Below, one piece after another: positions 23,969-34,805 of a stretch of 64,000 bases of DNA. The translations under genes and the position numbers were made by a program. Location of the stretch: NCBI RefSeq assembly GCF_003369915.1, contig NW_022881603.1:12187593-12251592 (forward strand). Reading direction: 5' to 3'. How positions within the stretch are numbered: the stretch's first letter is position 1; each line of letters starts with the position of its first letter. The DNA is from Drosophila miranda (taxonomy: Eukaryota; Arthropoda; Insecta; Diptera; Drosophilidae). Below the pieces are notes generated by a model. It was not told the DNA's origin. It saw only the letters and a program-made list of their open reading frames with translations, and ran no database searches.

Positions 23969-23990
23969 GTAGGTTAGGTTAGGTTAAGGC
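23969..23990 (-). repeat. (CCTAA)n tail at the 3' end of the LOA LINE
   Basis: On the plus strand the junction reads GTAGGTTAGGTTAGGTTAAGG. In LINE orientation the element therefore ends in about three CCTAA units rather than poly(A). TTAGG is the ancestral insect telomere unit, which Drosophila has lost. Confidence 0.8.
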
Positions 23991-24121
23991 GGTAGCCGGG
24001 AGGGGGGGGGTAAGAGCCTCCCGCCCCCAAGCTCACTTGGACCTATAAAAGGTCCGTTGTGTTGCCGCATGGGCATGTGCCCCTTCGCGTTGCCCGAACC
24101 GTGAGAGCATACTACTGCAGG

Positions 24122-27100
24122 TTAAGGGCAGTCCCATCCGGTGGCTTGGATGTATTTGGACAAGGTCCCTGGTTTGATTACGGACAGGTCCGAAATGTCC
24201 GTGAGGAAAGCGGCCCCGAGAATTCGAAGACGACGATTTCCAAGGGCTGGGCAGTGGCAGAAGAAGTGGGGGACCGAGTCCTCCTCCCCCTCGTCGCGAC
24301 AACTCCTGCAGAAGTCGTTATGAGGGATTGACAGTCTAGAGGCGTGAGTGCCGATCTGCCAGTGTCCCGTAATGGCTCTAGTAACTGCAGAGCACTGTGC
24401 TCTGCTGAGTTTATACAGCTCTGCTGAGCGCTTCTTCGATCGATATGGCCATATCAATCTTGAGACTTTACAGGAAACGGTTTGCTGCCATCTCCTATTG
24501 GCATTTTGCTCGAACAATTCGTGCGTTAGGAGCCTGCACGTAGCCAAGGGCATCGCTACTTGCTCCCTCTCCGGTAGGAGAGGAATCGTAGTACCCTGCC
24601 TGGCTAGCTCGTCGGCGGCGTCATTCCCCTCGATGTCCCTGTGGCCGGGGACCCATATAAGGAAGAGATCTAACTGCTCTGCGATCTCGTGCAGAGACCT
24701 GCGGCAGTCATTTACAGTCGCTGAGTTCGACGATATTGAGCCTAGAGCTTTGATAGCTGCTTGGCTGTCCGAGAAGACGCACACTAAGTGCGTATCTAGA
24801 AGTAATTTGGAGACGATCGAAATGGCCTCCTTGATGGCTTCAACCTCCGCTTGGAACACACTACAGTGATCCGGGAGCCTGAAGCAATGACTGATGTTCA
24901 GCTCGCTGCAGTAGACTCCGCCTCCCACGCGGCCGTCTAGCTTTGAGCCATCAGTGTAGAAGTGGACCGCATTTGCAGGTTCGCCCATCTCCCTGTCCTC
25001 CCTAGATGGGATTGATACCTGGAAGGGCGTCGAGAGGTGATCACTGGGGATACAGTAATCTGTCCTCTCTGGTAATTGCGGGAGTCTCATCAGGATTCCC
25101 GAGTGCCCAACCGCGGATGCTTTCCACAGTCTGGCTTCTCTCATTCTGAGGGCGGAAAGTGTTGCCACCTTCTTTCCCATGAGATCCACAGGGAGGAGGT
25201 CCAGCACAGTATCCAGGGCTTCCCCTGGAGTAGTGCGTAGCCCGCCAGTTATGCATAGCTCTGCCATGCGTTGAACTCTGCTGAGTTTATTGAGGCATGT
25301 CCTTCTGTCCAAGGCTGGCCACCATACCACCACTCCATAGAGCATGATTGGTCGTATGATGGCGGTGTAGAGCCACCGAACTATATAGGGGGTCATTCCC
25401 CATTTTAGTCCGATGGCTTTCCTGCAAGTATAGAGGGCCACTGTGGCCTTCTTTACTCTATCCTCTATGCTCAATTTCCAATCGAGCTTTCTATCGAGGA
25501 TTAGGCCAAGATACTTGGCGTTGTTGCTGAAGACTAGCGTTTCCCCACATAGTCTTGGGGGAATCAGTACCGGAACTTTGTACTTCCTAGTGAAAAGCAC
25601 CAGTTCCGTTTTAGACGGGTTGACGCCTAACCCGCATTTGTCTGCCCATTTCGACATTTTCGTGAGAGTACTTGTCATGCACTCACACAATGTATGCGGA
25701 AATTTTCCGGAGAATGCTATGGCAACATCGTCCGCGTACGCCACCACACGGCAGCCACCCCCCTCTATCTCCCGCAGCAGTGTGTTCACTGCCACGTTCC
25801 ATAGGAGGGGCGAGAGGACTCCGCCCTGCGGTGTGCCTCTGCTGACAAACCGTCCTGCATTGTAGCATCTGATCGATCAGGCTCACCGTCCTGGAGTCAA
25901 CGCCCAGATCCGTCAGTGCGCCCGTGATGGCGGTCGGAAGGATGTTGTTAAAGGCGCCTTCTATGTCGAGGAAGGCTACTAGGGTGTACTCCTTAAAATT
26001 AAGGGATGCTTCGATGATCGATGTGATCGAGTGTAGGGCCGTTTCGGTGGATCTTCCCTTCCGATAGGCATGCTGGGAGTCTGAGATCAGACTGGACGGA
26101 ATGCACGCCGTTAGATGCAGCCCCAGGAGCCGCTCCATCGCCTTTAGAAGAAAAGACGATAGACTTATGGGTCTGAAATCTTTTGGGGCAGTGTGCGAGG
26201 GCTTGCCTGCCTTGGGTATGAATACGACTTTAGTCTGAAGCCAGGTGTCAGGAATGCACCCGTGGGAGAAGATTCCCTCGTAAATTATTTTGAGCCAGTT
26301 AATGGCTTTATGTCCCGCGTGAATCAGTTGGGCAGGGAAAATGCCGTCTGGCCCCGCGGACTTGTAGGGTTTAAAGCTTCTGATCGCCCAGGAAATGTTC
26401 TCCTGGCTTAGCAGTCCCAAGATGGCATTTGAGGCGACAGAAGGAGGCGCGAGGTAGTTGGGTCTGTTTTCATCGCAGCCAGGGAAGTGGGTATTTAGGA
26501 GAAGATTTAGCGACTCCTCGCTGGACGTAGTCCACGACTGGTCGGTGTTCTTCAAGTAGCCCAGGGTGGGTGTTGTCTTCGAGAGAACTCTGCGCAAGCG
26601 TGAGGCTTCTGAGTTACTCTCGATTTCGCTGCAGAACTTACGCCAGGAGGCGCGTTTGGCTTTTCTAAGTTCTTTGTTGTAGGTTGACAGACTGGCCTTG
26701 TATTCGGCCCAGTTTTGCTCAACGTTTTCAGCCTTAGCTTTATTGAAGAGTCTCCGGGAGGCTTTCCGGAGTTCACCCAGTTTCGGATTCCACCATTCAG
26801 GTTTCTTCCGGCCTCTGTTCTTGCCAGAGGGGCATGCTTTGTCGAGCGCCTTATTGCAGGCGTCGGTAAAGATCTTAAGAAGACGAGTCGTGGCCTCCGT
26901 GGAGAACTCCTCCTCAGATGTGGGCTCAGGGAGAACACGACAGAGGTAATCAGAGTACCGAGTCCAGTTTGTCCGCCTGATGTTTCGGAATCGGACTGGC
27001 TTCGGTACTGAGAAGGAGAAGACAGTTTCCACGTACCTGTGGTCCGAGAAGGAGTGCTCTTCCAGGACCCTCCAGGATACAATGTTACGCTGTATCTCAT

Positions 27101-27677
27101 GAGAGGCAAGCGTGAGGTCCAGGACCTCCTTGCGGTTTTTAATGATAAAGGTGGGATCACTACCCCGGTTTAGTAAGACCATCTGAGTGGTCAGTAAGTA
27201 ACTGAAAAGGTACTCACCCCTTTCGTTTGTGTCAGTGCTTCCCCACTGACAGTGATGTGCATTGGCATCGCACCCCACAATTAGGCCGATGTCCTTGGCC
27301 GAGCAGTCTGCGATTAGAGCCCGGAGAGGCGCGTGTGGAGGGGGGTCTGGTTGTTCATGCCCCATGTATGCGGAGCAGATCCTCAGTGAGCGCTCCTGGC
27401 CTTCGAGGCTCACTGCGGTGTGGTCTTCATTGCTGAAATTTGGGAGCAAAAATAGGTGCAACTCTCTTTTTGCAAGAATGCAGGTACGAATTTTACCTGC
27501 GGTTTCAGCTACATATAGCTTGTAGTCAGAAGTCCTCAGAACGGAGACCCTGTTTCCGAGGATCCAGGGCTCCTGAATGAGGACTATGTCGGCTCCACCC
27601 TTGGCCAGGTGGAGCAGTAGAGCAGCGCATGCTGCCTTACAATGGTGGAGGTTTATCTGCAGGAGCGTCAACGACAT
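24122..27677 (-). pseudogene. LOA LINE ORF2: endonuclease, reverse transcriptase, RNase H, one frameshift
   Basis: The N-terminal piece starts at 27677 (MSLTLLQINLHHCKAA) with an AP-type endonuclease (QEPWI, GCDANAHHCQWGS, SFSDHRY). It continues into reverse transcriptase (FRPISLSSFLLK, AFLDIEGAF). Near 25855 the frame shifts by one base and the second piece carries TPQGGVLSPLLW and the catalytic YADD (about 25740). RNase H (HFYTDGSKL, then FSDSQAAIKAL, PGHRDIEGND) follows, and a Cys/His cluster (CRSCRDEGEEDSVPHFFCHC) lies near the end. With one indel in about 3.5 kb this is a young copy. It would be active in copy-and-paste retrotransposition if the break were absent. Confidence 0.85.
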
Positions 27678-29087
27678 TCCTGAGGCTCGCCTCCACCATT
27701 GTTGCTTCTAGATCGCTGTCAGGGGACTCCGGCTCCTCCCCGACAACGATGTGGCTGAGACCTCTGGCTAGGTCGCTCTCGTCGAACGCGTAGTCGTCCA
27801 AGATATCGTCCGACATCATGGACGCCGCATCCGACGCCGGGTTGTCTTCCTCGCACGAGGCCCCCTCTTTTGGGATCTCCGGCAGCTCCGGGTCTGGCTC
27901 GACCTCCGCTTGCCTGCCCTTGCGATCGGACTTGTAAGTGGATATGGTGACCTTCTTGTAGCCATAATCCACTACACCGTCCGACTTTGCGAGGAGATCA
28001 ATGGATTCCTCATTTAGGACGAGGATAATCTGGCGCCTCTGCTCTTGGATATCCTCCACCTTTGCCACCTTCCAATCGGCTGTAGGAAGGTGGGGGTTGC
28101 AGACCTGCAGTAACCTGAGGATCTTCTCAGGCTCTGCAGGCTTAGCCGAGACCCTCTGGCTCTCGGGCGACTAGGGACATCTTCCCACTTCATGGCCTCC
28201 AGTTTCGCCCCTGGATAGACCTCTTTTAGGGCCGCCACCGCCTTCATGTAGAGAGCCGCAGAGCGAGCGTCTTGGCAGGCGATGGCTTTCACCTTGCCTT
28301 GATGCCACCCTGCGTCCTCACACTTTGGCGGTGGTCCGCCGTTCTCCTCCAGTTCCAGTAGGAACCGGTCCTGGAGCTCGTTCTCCACCAGGTGCCACTT
28401 ATCGCGAGGGACATGGCCGTCCTCGGCGCCCCTGTCCAGGACACCGATCAGGGTCCTGCCCCTCGCCACCTCAGCGAACGACCGGTTCGTGAGGTGGGTC
28501 TTCACCCGCTTGGCTTGCTGGGCTTGGCCTGGCTGATTTGCGGGGTCCTCCGCTGAGCGTTGCCGCTTGTTGGCGGCCTTGGCTGCGCCCTTTCCGGCTT
28601 TGGCTGGCTGGAACAGTGGAAGGATTGAGCAGGCCCACAGCCTCTGCTCCTTTCCTTCGGCTGACGCCTTGAAGTTCGGGTCTTCGTTGGACAGGATGAA
28701 AGCCGCTCGTCTCCTGTCCTGGTACGACGGCTTTCCACCCCGTGGTGCAGAGACGCTGCCCGCCGGGGCTCCCATGGGTTCTTCGGTCCCGGTGCGCTTA
28801 CCAGCCGCGATTACGCTCTGCTTGGCAGCCACCCCGGTATCCGCTTCGCCCTTGGAGCCACCCGACTTGGAAGGACCCGATTGGCTTTTCGGGCCCCCCC
28901 TCGCTGCGGCTGCTGCCTCAAGACGGTGGACCGACTCAGTCTCCTTCCCCGTCTTCTTTGGACCCGGGTTCCCAGGCGCTGGTGCAGAGGGATTGGCTTG
29001 TCCCTCCGGGACTTTAAGAGGAGTACCGAGCTCCTTTGCGGTGTTTTTATTTGGTATTTTTGATATGTTTGGCATTTTTGTTCCCAC
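27637..29087 (-). pseudogene. LOA LINE ORF1 (DUF4780-like), one frameshift
   Basis: Starts at 29087 (MGTKMPNISKIPNK) with a low-complexity Ala/Gly/Lys-rich half. It then has a domain with FAEVARGRTLIGVLD, CEDAGWHQGKVKAIACQD and PSRPRARGS, as in the DUF4780-type ORF1 of Drosophila LINEs. A single-base change near 28150 moves the rest (WKVAKVED, then VVDYGYKKV) into another frame, which closes at 27637. The C-terminus is acidic. ORF1 overlaps the start of ORF2 by about 40 bases, which is consistent with coupled translation. It would package the LINE RNA. Confidence 0.75.
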
Positions 29088-29555
29088 GAGTAGGCGGGAA
29101 GGGGTTGGTCACCCGAGGCATAGCCCGCTTGGCCCGGGAAGCCTGATTTAAACTGGAGGTCGGCAGGTATCCAGAGTCCGCATATTAGCGACCGGGCACC
29201 CCCCCGGCCATGCATCCCTCGGCATATAACAGTGTCACCTTGGATTGGGGTAATTTCACTGAGAGTTTTCTTCTCTCCGCCCGACTACCATTCGCCAGCA
29301 TCCTAGCAGAGACATGACCGTGCTAGGACCGGTTTCCAGCCGCCCTCACGGGGAGAGTATAGTCGCACTTCCACCGGTGTGCACAGTTACGGCGGGTGAC
29401 GGTTCGCTCGCAACCCTCTGTGACCTAGGGGGGGGTGTGAGACGCAGACCGCACCGGGTATTACTAACCGGAGCGGCTGCGCCTGCGCCGAGTTCACAGT
29501 TGTGCGAGCCGACCCGTCATCCGTTTGTCCCCCTGTAGCACCCAATGGCTGACGG

Positions 29556-30311
29556 CCGCCCACTTCCGCCCCCACAAAGAACGAAAATCTGTGGCATCCA
29601 CAATTTTAAAGATATGAGAAAACCAAAAACGCAGAATCGTAGAGAATGACCATATCTTTTAGACTGCAGAATTTGAATTGGATCGTATTATTATTATAGC
29701 CAGCATCAAGAAAACAATTTCATTTTTTCTCGCCCTGTCTCTCTCTAACACACACGTAGCATAGCCGGCTTTGCTTAGAGTAAAACATTAGCGCCTAGAT
29801 CTCAGAGACTACAAAAGCTAGAGCAACCAAATTTGGTATCCACACTCCTAATATATCGGACCGAGACGAGTTTGTTTCAAAATTTCGCCACACCCCCTTC
29901 CGCCCCCGCAAAGGACAAAAATCTGGGGATATTCAAAAATCTCAGAGACTATTAAGGCTAGAGTAACCAAATTTGGTATCCGCACTCCTGTTAGATCTTA
30001 CTATAAAACGTGTATCTCAAAATTTCGCCTTACCCCTTTCCGCCCCCACAAAGAACGAAAATCTGTTGCATCCACAATATTGCACATTCGAGAAAACTAA
30101 AAACGCAGAATCATACATAATAACCATATCTATCAGATTGCTGAATCTGGATCAGATCAGATCATTTTTATAGCCAATAGGAACAAATCAATTTGCAGTG
30201 GCTACGCAGCGCCCGACGTCACGCTCAGACTGATTTTCTGTCTCTCTCGCACGCACTCTTTGTCGTGTCGTTTAATATTAGCGGCGTCTGCCGGAGGAGA
30301 GCCATACTGAC
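29556..30311 (+). repeat. DINE-1 copy B, repeat of 23212-23968 (long target-site duplication?)
   Basis: Starts with CCGCCCACTTCC exactly where the LOA LINE ends and matches 23212-23968 with roughly a dozen substitutions by eye. It ends GCCATACTGAC, where the LTR retrotransposon begins. The geometry is that of a target-site duplication of the LINE: the left copy ends at the LINE tail and the right copy begins at the LINE 5' end. Confidence 0.85.
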
Positions 30312-31199
30312 TGTAACGGACCTGCTTCTTGGTTCGCTTGAGTTTGCTGGGCTCGCTCAGCGGTCGGCCGATTCGTCGCAACGTATTTTTATTGTTGCCC
30401 CCAACGACAAATGATTAGACCTTCCTTTTCTTTAATCGAATCTCTTTTTATTCGTACTTATATTAGTACTTAGGGCTAGATGCTACAATTCAGCTTATCT
30501 ATGGATCTCCACCACGCGTGGGCTCTCGTCGGGTGTGGCAGCGTTGAGGCTGTTGATTGGGGCAGTTTGACCTCCGCTATTGCTTTGGCCCGCCACGCAA
30601 ATCCGCACTCTACGTCTCGCACTCCCCTCTTAGCTTCCGCCGGCAACTGTGGATCACCTCTTAACTTAGACTCAATCTGGGGGCAGGCGGGGCCTGTCTT
30701 CCTGTTGCTATTCACTTCACTGCACTTCTTCGAACCTTACCGGGTATTACTCTCACGTTTCGGCGGGGTTTCAACGTGCGCGCGCGATCACTTCTCCACG
30801 GAAAAAGAGACCCGCTTCGTTGCCGCAGCCTCCTTTTATAGCCCCTTGACGGGCCCCGGCTCGGCGGTGGTAGTTTTCCATCGCCGTCTCCTGGTTTCCA
30901 CGGCCTTCGTAACGGGGCCTGGCCGGTGGCGTGATCCCATGCCCCTATTTGGTCATGCGTCGGATCGCTGCCGGCCCGCCCCCGCCGTCTCCTCTGCCTC
31001 TCGCGTTTCTCTTGCTCCGAGAGCGGGACACTTCTCCTCTCGGGGCCCTTGGCCTCTTCGCCGCATCCGGCTATCCGTGGGTATTTGGGCTGACCTTAGC
31101 CTTATCCAGCCAGCCATCAGCCTTTATCCGACCGTCCCACCGCCTTTATCCGGCTATGCTTTGGTCGAATTCGGCCTGTGGGAACCACGGTTCCTCACA
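30312..31199 (-). repeat. element C 3' LTR
   Basis: Begins TGTAACGG and ends TTCCTCACA on the plus strand, so in element orientation it reads TGTGAGGAA...CCGTTACA with TG...CA ends. 888 bp. Preceded by target duplication TGAC and followed on the element side by the polypurine tract. Confidence 0.95.
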
Positions 31200-31216
31200 C
31201 CCCCCTCTTTCTTCCC
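31200..31216 (-). promoter_or_regulatory. element C polypurine tract
   Basis: On the minus strand it is GGGAAGAAAGAGGGGGG directly against the 3' LTR. It is the second-strand primer for reverse transcription. Confidence 0.9.
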
Positions 31217-31574
31217 GCAGCGGAATACTCCCGTTTTCCGCGACCTTGCGACGGAGTGTGCTTTCCTCATTCAAACGGCCCCATTTTACGCGCGCTCCTT
31301 ACGGCATCTGGGATCACGGGCGCCCTGGCGCCCTCTGGCGCCTTTGCTCGGGCGGCGCTGCCAGCCCTTGCAATTTTCTGGCTGGGGCCGAATCCCCACC
31401 TGTCGATAAGGTGTAGGGGCGCTTAGGCGATCCACTCGATATCTCTCCCCCGTAAGTATTCCACTTTTCTCTTTTTGTTCTCTCTTTATTCATTTTCTTC
31501 CCGCGTGTTTCGCCCTTGCTTTTTTCTTTCTTTTTTTTTCTTTTGCTCTTTTTTTTTTCTTTCCCTTTTTTTTC

Positions 31575-32513
31575 TTACTTTTGCTCGCGGAACACCTCCG
31601 TGCGTGTGGCCGACATCGCAATGCGGTACCGGGTACCCCGCTCGCTCACCAGCTTCTTCACCCTCCTACCCACGAGGCGAATCTGGGTCTGCGCGCGGAC
31701 CACCGCCGCCGGCCACTCCTCCCGCGGGATCGCCGTCCAGTGGACCGTGGCTGCTGGTGCCGAGCTCTGCCGTTGCAGGGCCGGTCGCTTCGGTCCTGCA
31801 CAGGGCTCCGGGCAGGAGGCCTGCCGCTTCAGAGCCGGGCGCTCGGCCGCCGTCGACCTCTCCGGTGCGGGCCACACCCACGGTCCGCGCTCCCACGCCT
31901 CGAGTTCCACCTCCGTCGGTGCTGTCGCCGCCGTCGCCGTTTCCGCGGCCCGCGTCTCGGCTTCTGCCGCTGCCTCGGCCGTCGCCGTCTGGGCCGCCGT
32001 CGCCGTTTCCGCGGTCTGCGTCTCTGCTGCCGCCGTCGCCGCCTCTGCCGCTGTCTCGGCCGTCGCTGTCTGGACCGCCGTCGCCGTTTCCGCGGTATGC
32101 GTCCCTGCTGCCGTCGTCGCCTCCACTGCCGTTCGCATCGCCGCCTCCGCCGTCGCCGCGGCTGCCGCTGCTTCGGCCGTCGCCGTCGGGACCGCCGTCG
32201 CCGGCTGGGCCGCCGTCGCCATTTCCGCGGCCTGCGTCTCTGCTGTCACCTTCGCCGCTTCTGCAGTCCGCATCGCTGCCTCCGCCGTCGCCATTGCTGC
32301 CGCTGAGGTCGTGGGGGCGGGTCCGGGGTCCCTCCTCCGCGGGTCCCTGTTGTTGCTGCCGCGTGGACTCTCCTCCCACACCCGGGCGCCGGCCTCTGGC
32401 TGAGCTTCGCTCGGGGCGGGCCCCGAGGCCCACGTGATGTGCAGGGTCTGGTGGTGCCACACCATCCCCTGGCGCACGGCGGTCCGCACCTCCTGCGATA
32501 CATACGGACCCAT
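31575..32513 (-). CDS. element C extra reading frame Y, unknown function (Ala/Thr/Glu repeats)
   Basis: 312 codons. The middle third is a degenerate repeat built on AETATAAQTATAEA. Both ends look like ordinary protein: an N-terminal segment with WHHQTLHITW and a C-terminal segment with WTAIPREEWP, then RAQTQIRLVGRRVKK. A short internal near-repeat (PALKRQASCPEP and PALQRQSSAPA) lies between them. I see no signal peptide, no membrane span and no retroviral envelope motif. The ATG at 32513 overlaps the stop of reading frame X (TAATG). Upstream in the same frame lies a glutamine/histidine tract with three TAG codons, so Y may once have been joined to X. I do not recognise the family. Confidence 0.5.
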   Translation of the reverse strand: MGPYVSQEVRTAVRQGMVWHHQTLHITWASGPAPSEAQPEAGARVWEESPRGSNNRDPRRRDPGPAPTTSAAAMATAEAAMRTAEAAKVTAETQAAEMATAAQPATAVPTATAEAAAAAATAEAAMRTAVEATTAAGTHTAETATAVQTATAETAAEAATAAAETQTAETATAAQTATAEAAAEAETRAAETATAATAPTEVELEAWERGPWVWPAPERSTAAERPALKRQASCPEPCAGPKRPALQRQSSAPAATVHWTAIPREEWPAAVVRAQTQIRLVGRRVKKLVSERGTRYRIAMSATRTEVFREQK

Positions 32514-33619
32514 TACGGCCGCCTCCGGTCCCCTCCAGTGTGGTTGCTGCTGCCACTGCTCCTGCCCCTGCTGCTGGTGATGCGCCTGCTGGTGCTGCTG
32601 GTGCTGCTGCTGCTGTTGCTGCTGCTGGTGCTGCTGCTGCTGGTGCTGCCGTTGCTGCTGCTGCTGGTGCTGCTGCTGCTGGTGCTGCTACTGCCGGTGC
32701 TGGTGCTGGTGCTGCTACTGCCGGTGCTGGTGCTGGTGCTGCTAGTGCTGCTCCTCCTCGGCCTGCGGCTGCCGCCTCTCGGAGCCCTCGTCATCCTCGG
32801 CCGGTGGCGTAGGTTGCCACAGCTCGCCTTCCTCCTCCTCGGCCTGCTGCAGCCGCCGCTGCCACTCGGCCTGTTCGTAGCCCGCTTGCCCGTGGCCTGG
32901 GGCGGCGTTCCCTCGGTCTCCGCCTCGTCGGTCCGGGGCTGCATCGGCGGCAGCACCACCCGGAATGGTGGGGGTGGCGGCGCCTCGTCGCTCTCTTGGC
33001 CGTGCTCCTCCGTACTGGCGGCTCTTTCCGCCTGTCGCCGCCGCGCCTCCCTCCGCTCGTCCCTCCGCCGCCTGATCGCCCGCGCCCTCTCCAGCACTTG
33101 GTGCATCCGGCGCTTCTCCTCCGGCGTCGCCTCCTGAAACCTCCGCCTCACCGCCTCAATTTTGTCGCGCAGGGTCAGCGGCCTTCCACTCCTCGTCTCC
33201 GGCTCCGCCCTTTGCTGCCGTCTCCATCTGGCCTTCTCCTGAGCGGTTGGCGCGCGCGGGCCGTCGGTGCATATGACCTCGTCGTCGTCGTCCTCCTCCT
33301 CCTCATCCGATGACACCGTTGGCGACACCGAGTCGTGCCCCGATGGCGCCGGTGACACCAACGGCGAGGCCAGCAGTTGAAGGAACTGGGAGCCATCGCA
33401 CCAATCCTCCTCGTCGCTACGCGAGAGCAGAGACGCCCGTCGCTGACGAGAAGTACCGGCGCGATAGCCCCCTCCTCCCACGATCGCCTGTTGCTCCTCC
33501 AGGAAGGCCCTCATATCATCCATCTTCTTCCTGCCATCCTCGTGGTTGAGCCCGCGTTTCATCTCCATTTTTTTTCTTGCTGCTTTTCTTGCGTTCTTTC
33601 TGGTGATAATTACCTTCAA
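32513..33619 (-). CDS. element C extra reading frame X, unknown function (basic/acidic, coiled-coil-like)
   Basis: 368 codons from an ATG at 33619. Residues 1-35 are strongly basic (RKNARKAARKKMEMKR). About 100-112 is an acidic run (SSDEEEEDDDDE). About 125-215 is Arg/Glu-rich and helical in character (KIEAVRRRFQEAT, then RARAIRRRRDERRE). A PPPPPF segment follows. After about residue 240 the protein turns to Ser/Thr repeats. There the neighbouring frame instead reads a more natural QAEWQRRLQQAEEEE and then a Gln/His tract, which suggests an old frameshift near 32900. There is no membrane or envelope signature. It occupies the env position of a gypsy-type element. Nuclear, DNA- or RNA-binding roles are only a guess from composition. 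Confidence 0.5.
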   Translation of the reverse strand: MKVIITRKNARKAARKKMEMKRGLNHEDGRKKMDDMRAFLEEQQAIVGGGGYRAGTSRQRRASLLSRSDEEDWCDGSQFLQLLASPLVSPAPSGHDSVSPTVSSDEEEEDDDDEVICTDGPRAPTAQEKARWRRQQRAEPETRSGRPLTLRDKIEAVRRRFQEATPEEKRRMHQVLERARAIRRRRDERREARRRQAERAASTEEHGQESDEAPPPPPFRVVLPPMQPRTDEAETEGTPPQATGKRATNRPSGSGGCSRPRRRKASCGNLRHRPRMTRAPRGGSRRPRRSSTSSTSTSTGSSSTSTSTGSSSTSSSSTSSSSNGSTSSSSTSSSNSSSSTSSTSRRITSSRGRSSGSSNHTGGDRRRP

Positions 33620-34805
33620 GTGTTCGATGTTCCGTTTTCCACCCGCCTATATACACGCGTTGCATTGCCAATCGTTCCCTCTACCGGTGCCGGTGCTCCG
33701 TGTCTCGGTCTCTCCCGCCTGGTTCTAACGGTTGTTGCGTTTGTACTCATGGCCCTCAGCCTCGTCTCTCTGACGGCCGCGCTCTCTAACGGCATCTTTC
33801 CCCTGGTTGTGCGAGCCGCCGCGCTCTCCGCTCTCTATCCGATTTCGCCTTATCCCTTTTTTTTGGATACTGTTGTGTTCTCGCCGCGTTTCTCTGTTGG
33901 CTCATGGATAAAACTTTTCCATCTTTGATGGACCCACCCCCTTCCCGTTCATGATTATTTTGCTTTTTATTCCCCCATTTTATTTTTGCTTATTCACAAC
34001 TTTTATTTAGCCCTTTATTCTTGTTTATTTTAATTGCTATTTAATGGATTGATGGATTGCTAATTATTTACTTTTAATTGTTATAAAAAAAATTGCTATT
34101 TATTCTTACATGCCACCGCCGACCTGTCTTCTTCATCCCGTGCTGCTCGGACCCTCCTTGGCCTGGGTGAGTTCTCCCGACCCGGATGACTTTTACTCCA
34201 TCCTTTCTCCCTTTCCAGCTCGCCCTCTGCCCTCAATGCGGGCCGCTTGCCGCGATTCTTGGGCTCACATCCCAGGGCAACTCCTATGCGCCACCGGCCG
34301 GACTCTTTTGACAGGTGTCTCCCTCACACAGTGGCTCGGACCCGAGGATAATCCGACTCCTCGTCCGGTGGTCCACGCATGAGCGGCACCCGTCGTTCCG
34401 GCCCGACGCTCGTAGTTGCCCCGTGAGTCCGCGTTGAGGCGTGAACCTGGCCCCTGGTTTTTTCTGGTCATCCGCTGTCTGAGATTACACTCCCCGACCC
34501 TGGATTCGCCTCCCAGCTTTGGGTGACGCGTTTCCTGTTCAGGTTTGCTGAGCTTTTCCTCTTCTCGTTTTATTTTCCTTTCTTTTTACTAATTTTCGCT
34601 TTTTTTCAGATTTCTCCAACCACAGTCTTCCTGTTCGCCTTTTTTTTTTTTTTTTTTTTAATCTAAGTGCACAAGTCCATTACCCTGCGTGCTGACGAGT
34701 CTCGTGCGTGTCCTGCGCGGCACCCTTCCCCAGTGTCCTGCGTGGCACTCTACCGTTCCTGGTCCTGCGTGACCCTTTAGGGCGACCTATTACAGCCATT
34801 CTCCT
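33620..34805 (-). other. element C spacer between pol and the extra reading frames
   Basis: About 1.2 kb with no supported gene on either strand. It contains a run of about 20 T on the plus strand at 34641-34660 (poly-A in element orientation). It is long enough to hold a splice acceptor or internal promoter for the downstream frames, but I cannot identify one with confidence. Confidence 0.5.

Larger units (their letters stand above)
23969..29555 (-). mobile_element. LOA-clade LINE (Bilbo/TRIM-like), minus strand
   Basis: Reading right to left: a GC-rich 5' UTR (29555-29088), ORF1, an ORF2 with endonuclease, reverse transcriptase and C-terminal RNase H, a ~150-base 3' UTR, and a tail of CCTAA repeats (GGTTAGGTTAGG on the plus strand at 23971-23986). 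An RNase H after the RT is found in the LOA, I and R1 groups. LOA elements named Bilbo and TRIM are known from obscura-group flies, so this is the likely identity. It looks full length. It is flanked by a 757-bp duplication of DINE-1 sequence. Confidence 0.8.

Noticed and set aside
30480-31409. 309-codon plus-strand frame in the 3' LTR, repeated at 39460-40182
   Set aside because: It lies within LTR sequence in the antisense direction and is present in both LTRs only because they are repeats.
31475-33137. Long plus-strand frames rich in Leu, Pro, Ser or Ala
   Set aside because: They are the reverse reading of the CAG/Ala-codon repeats of the minus-strand frames X and Y. Leu runs from CTG repeats mimic membrane segments.
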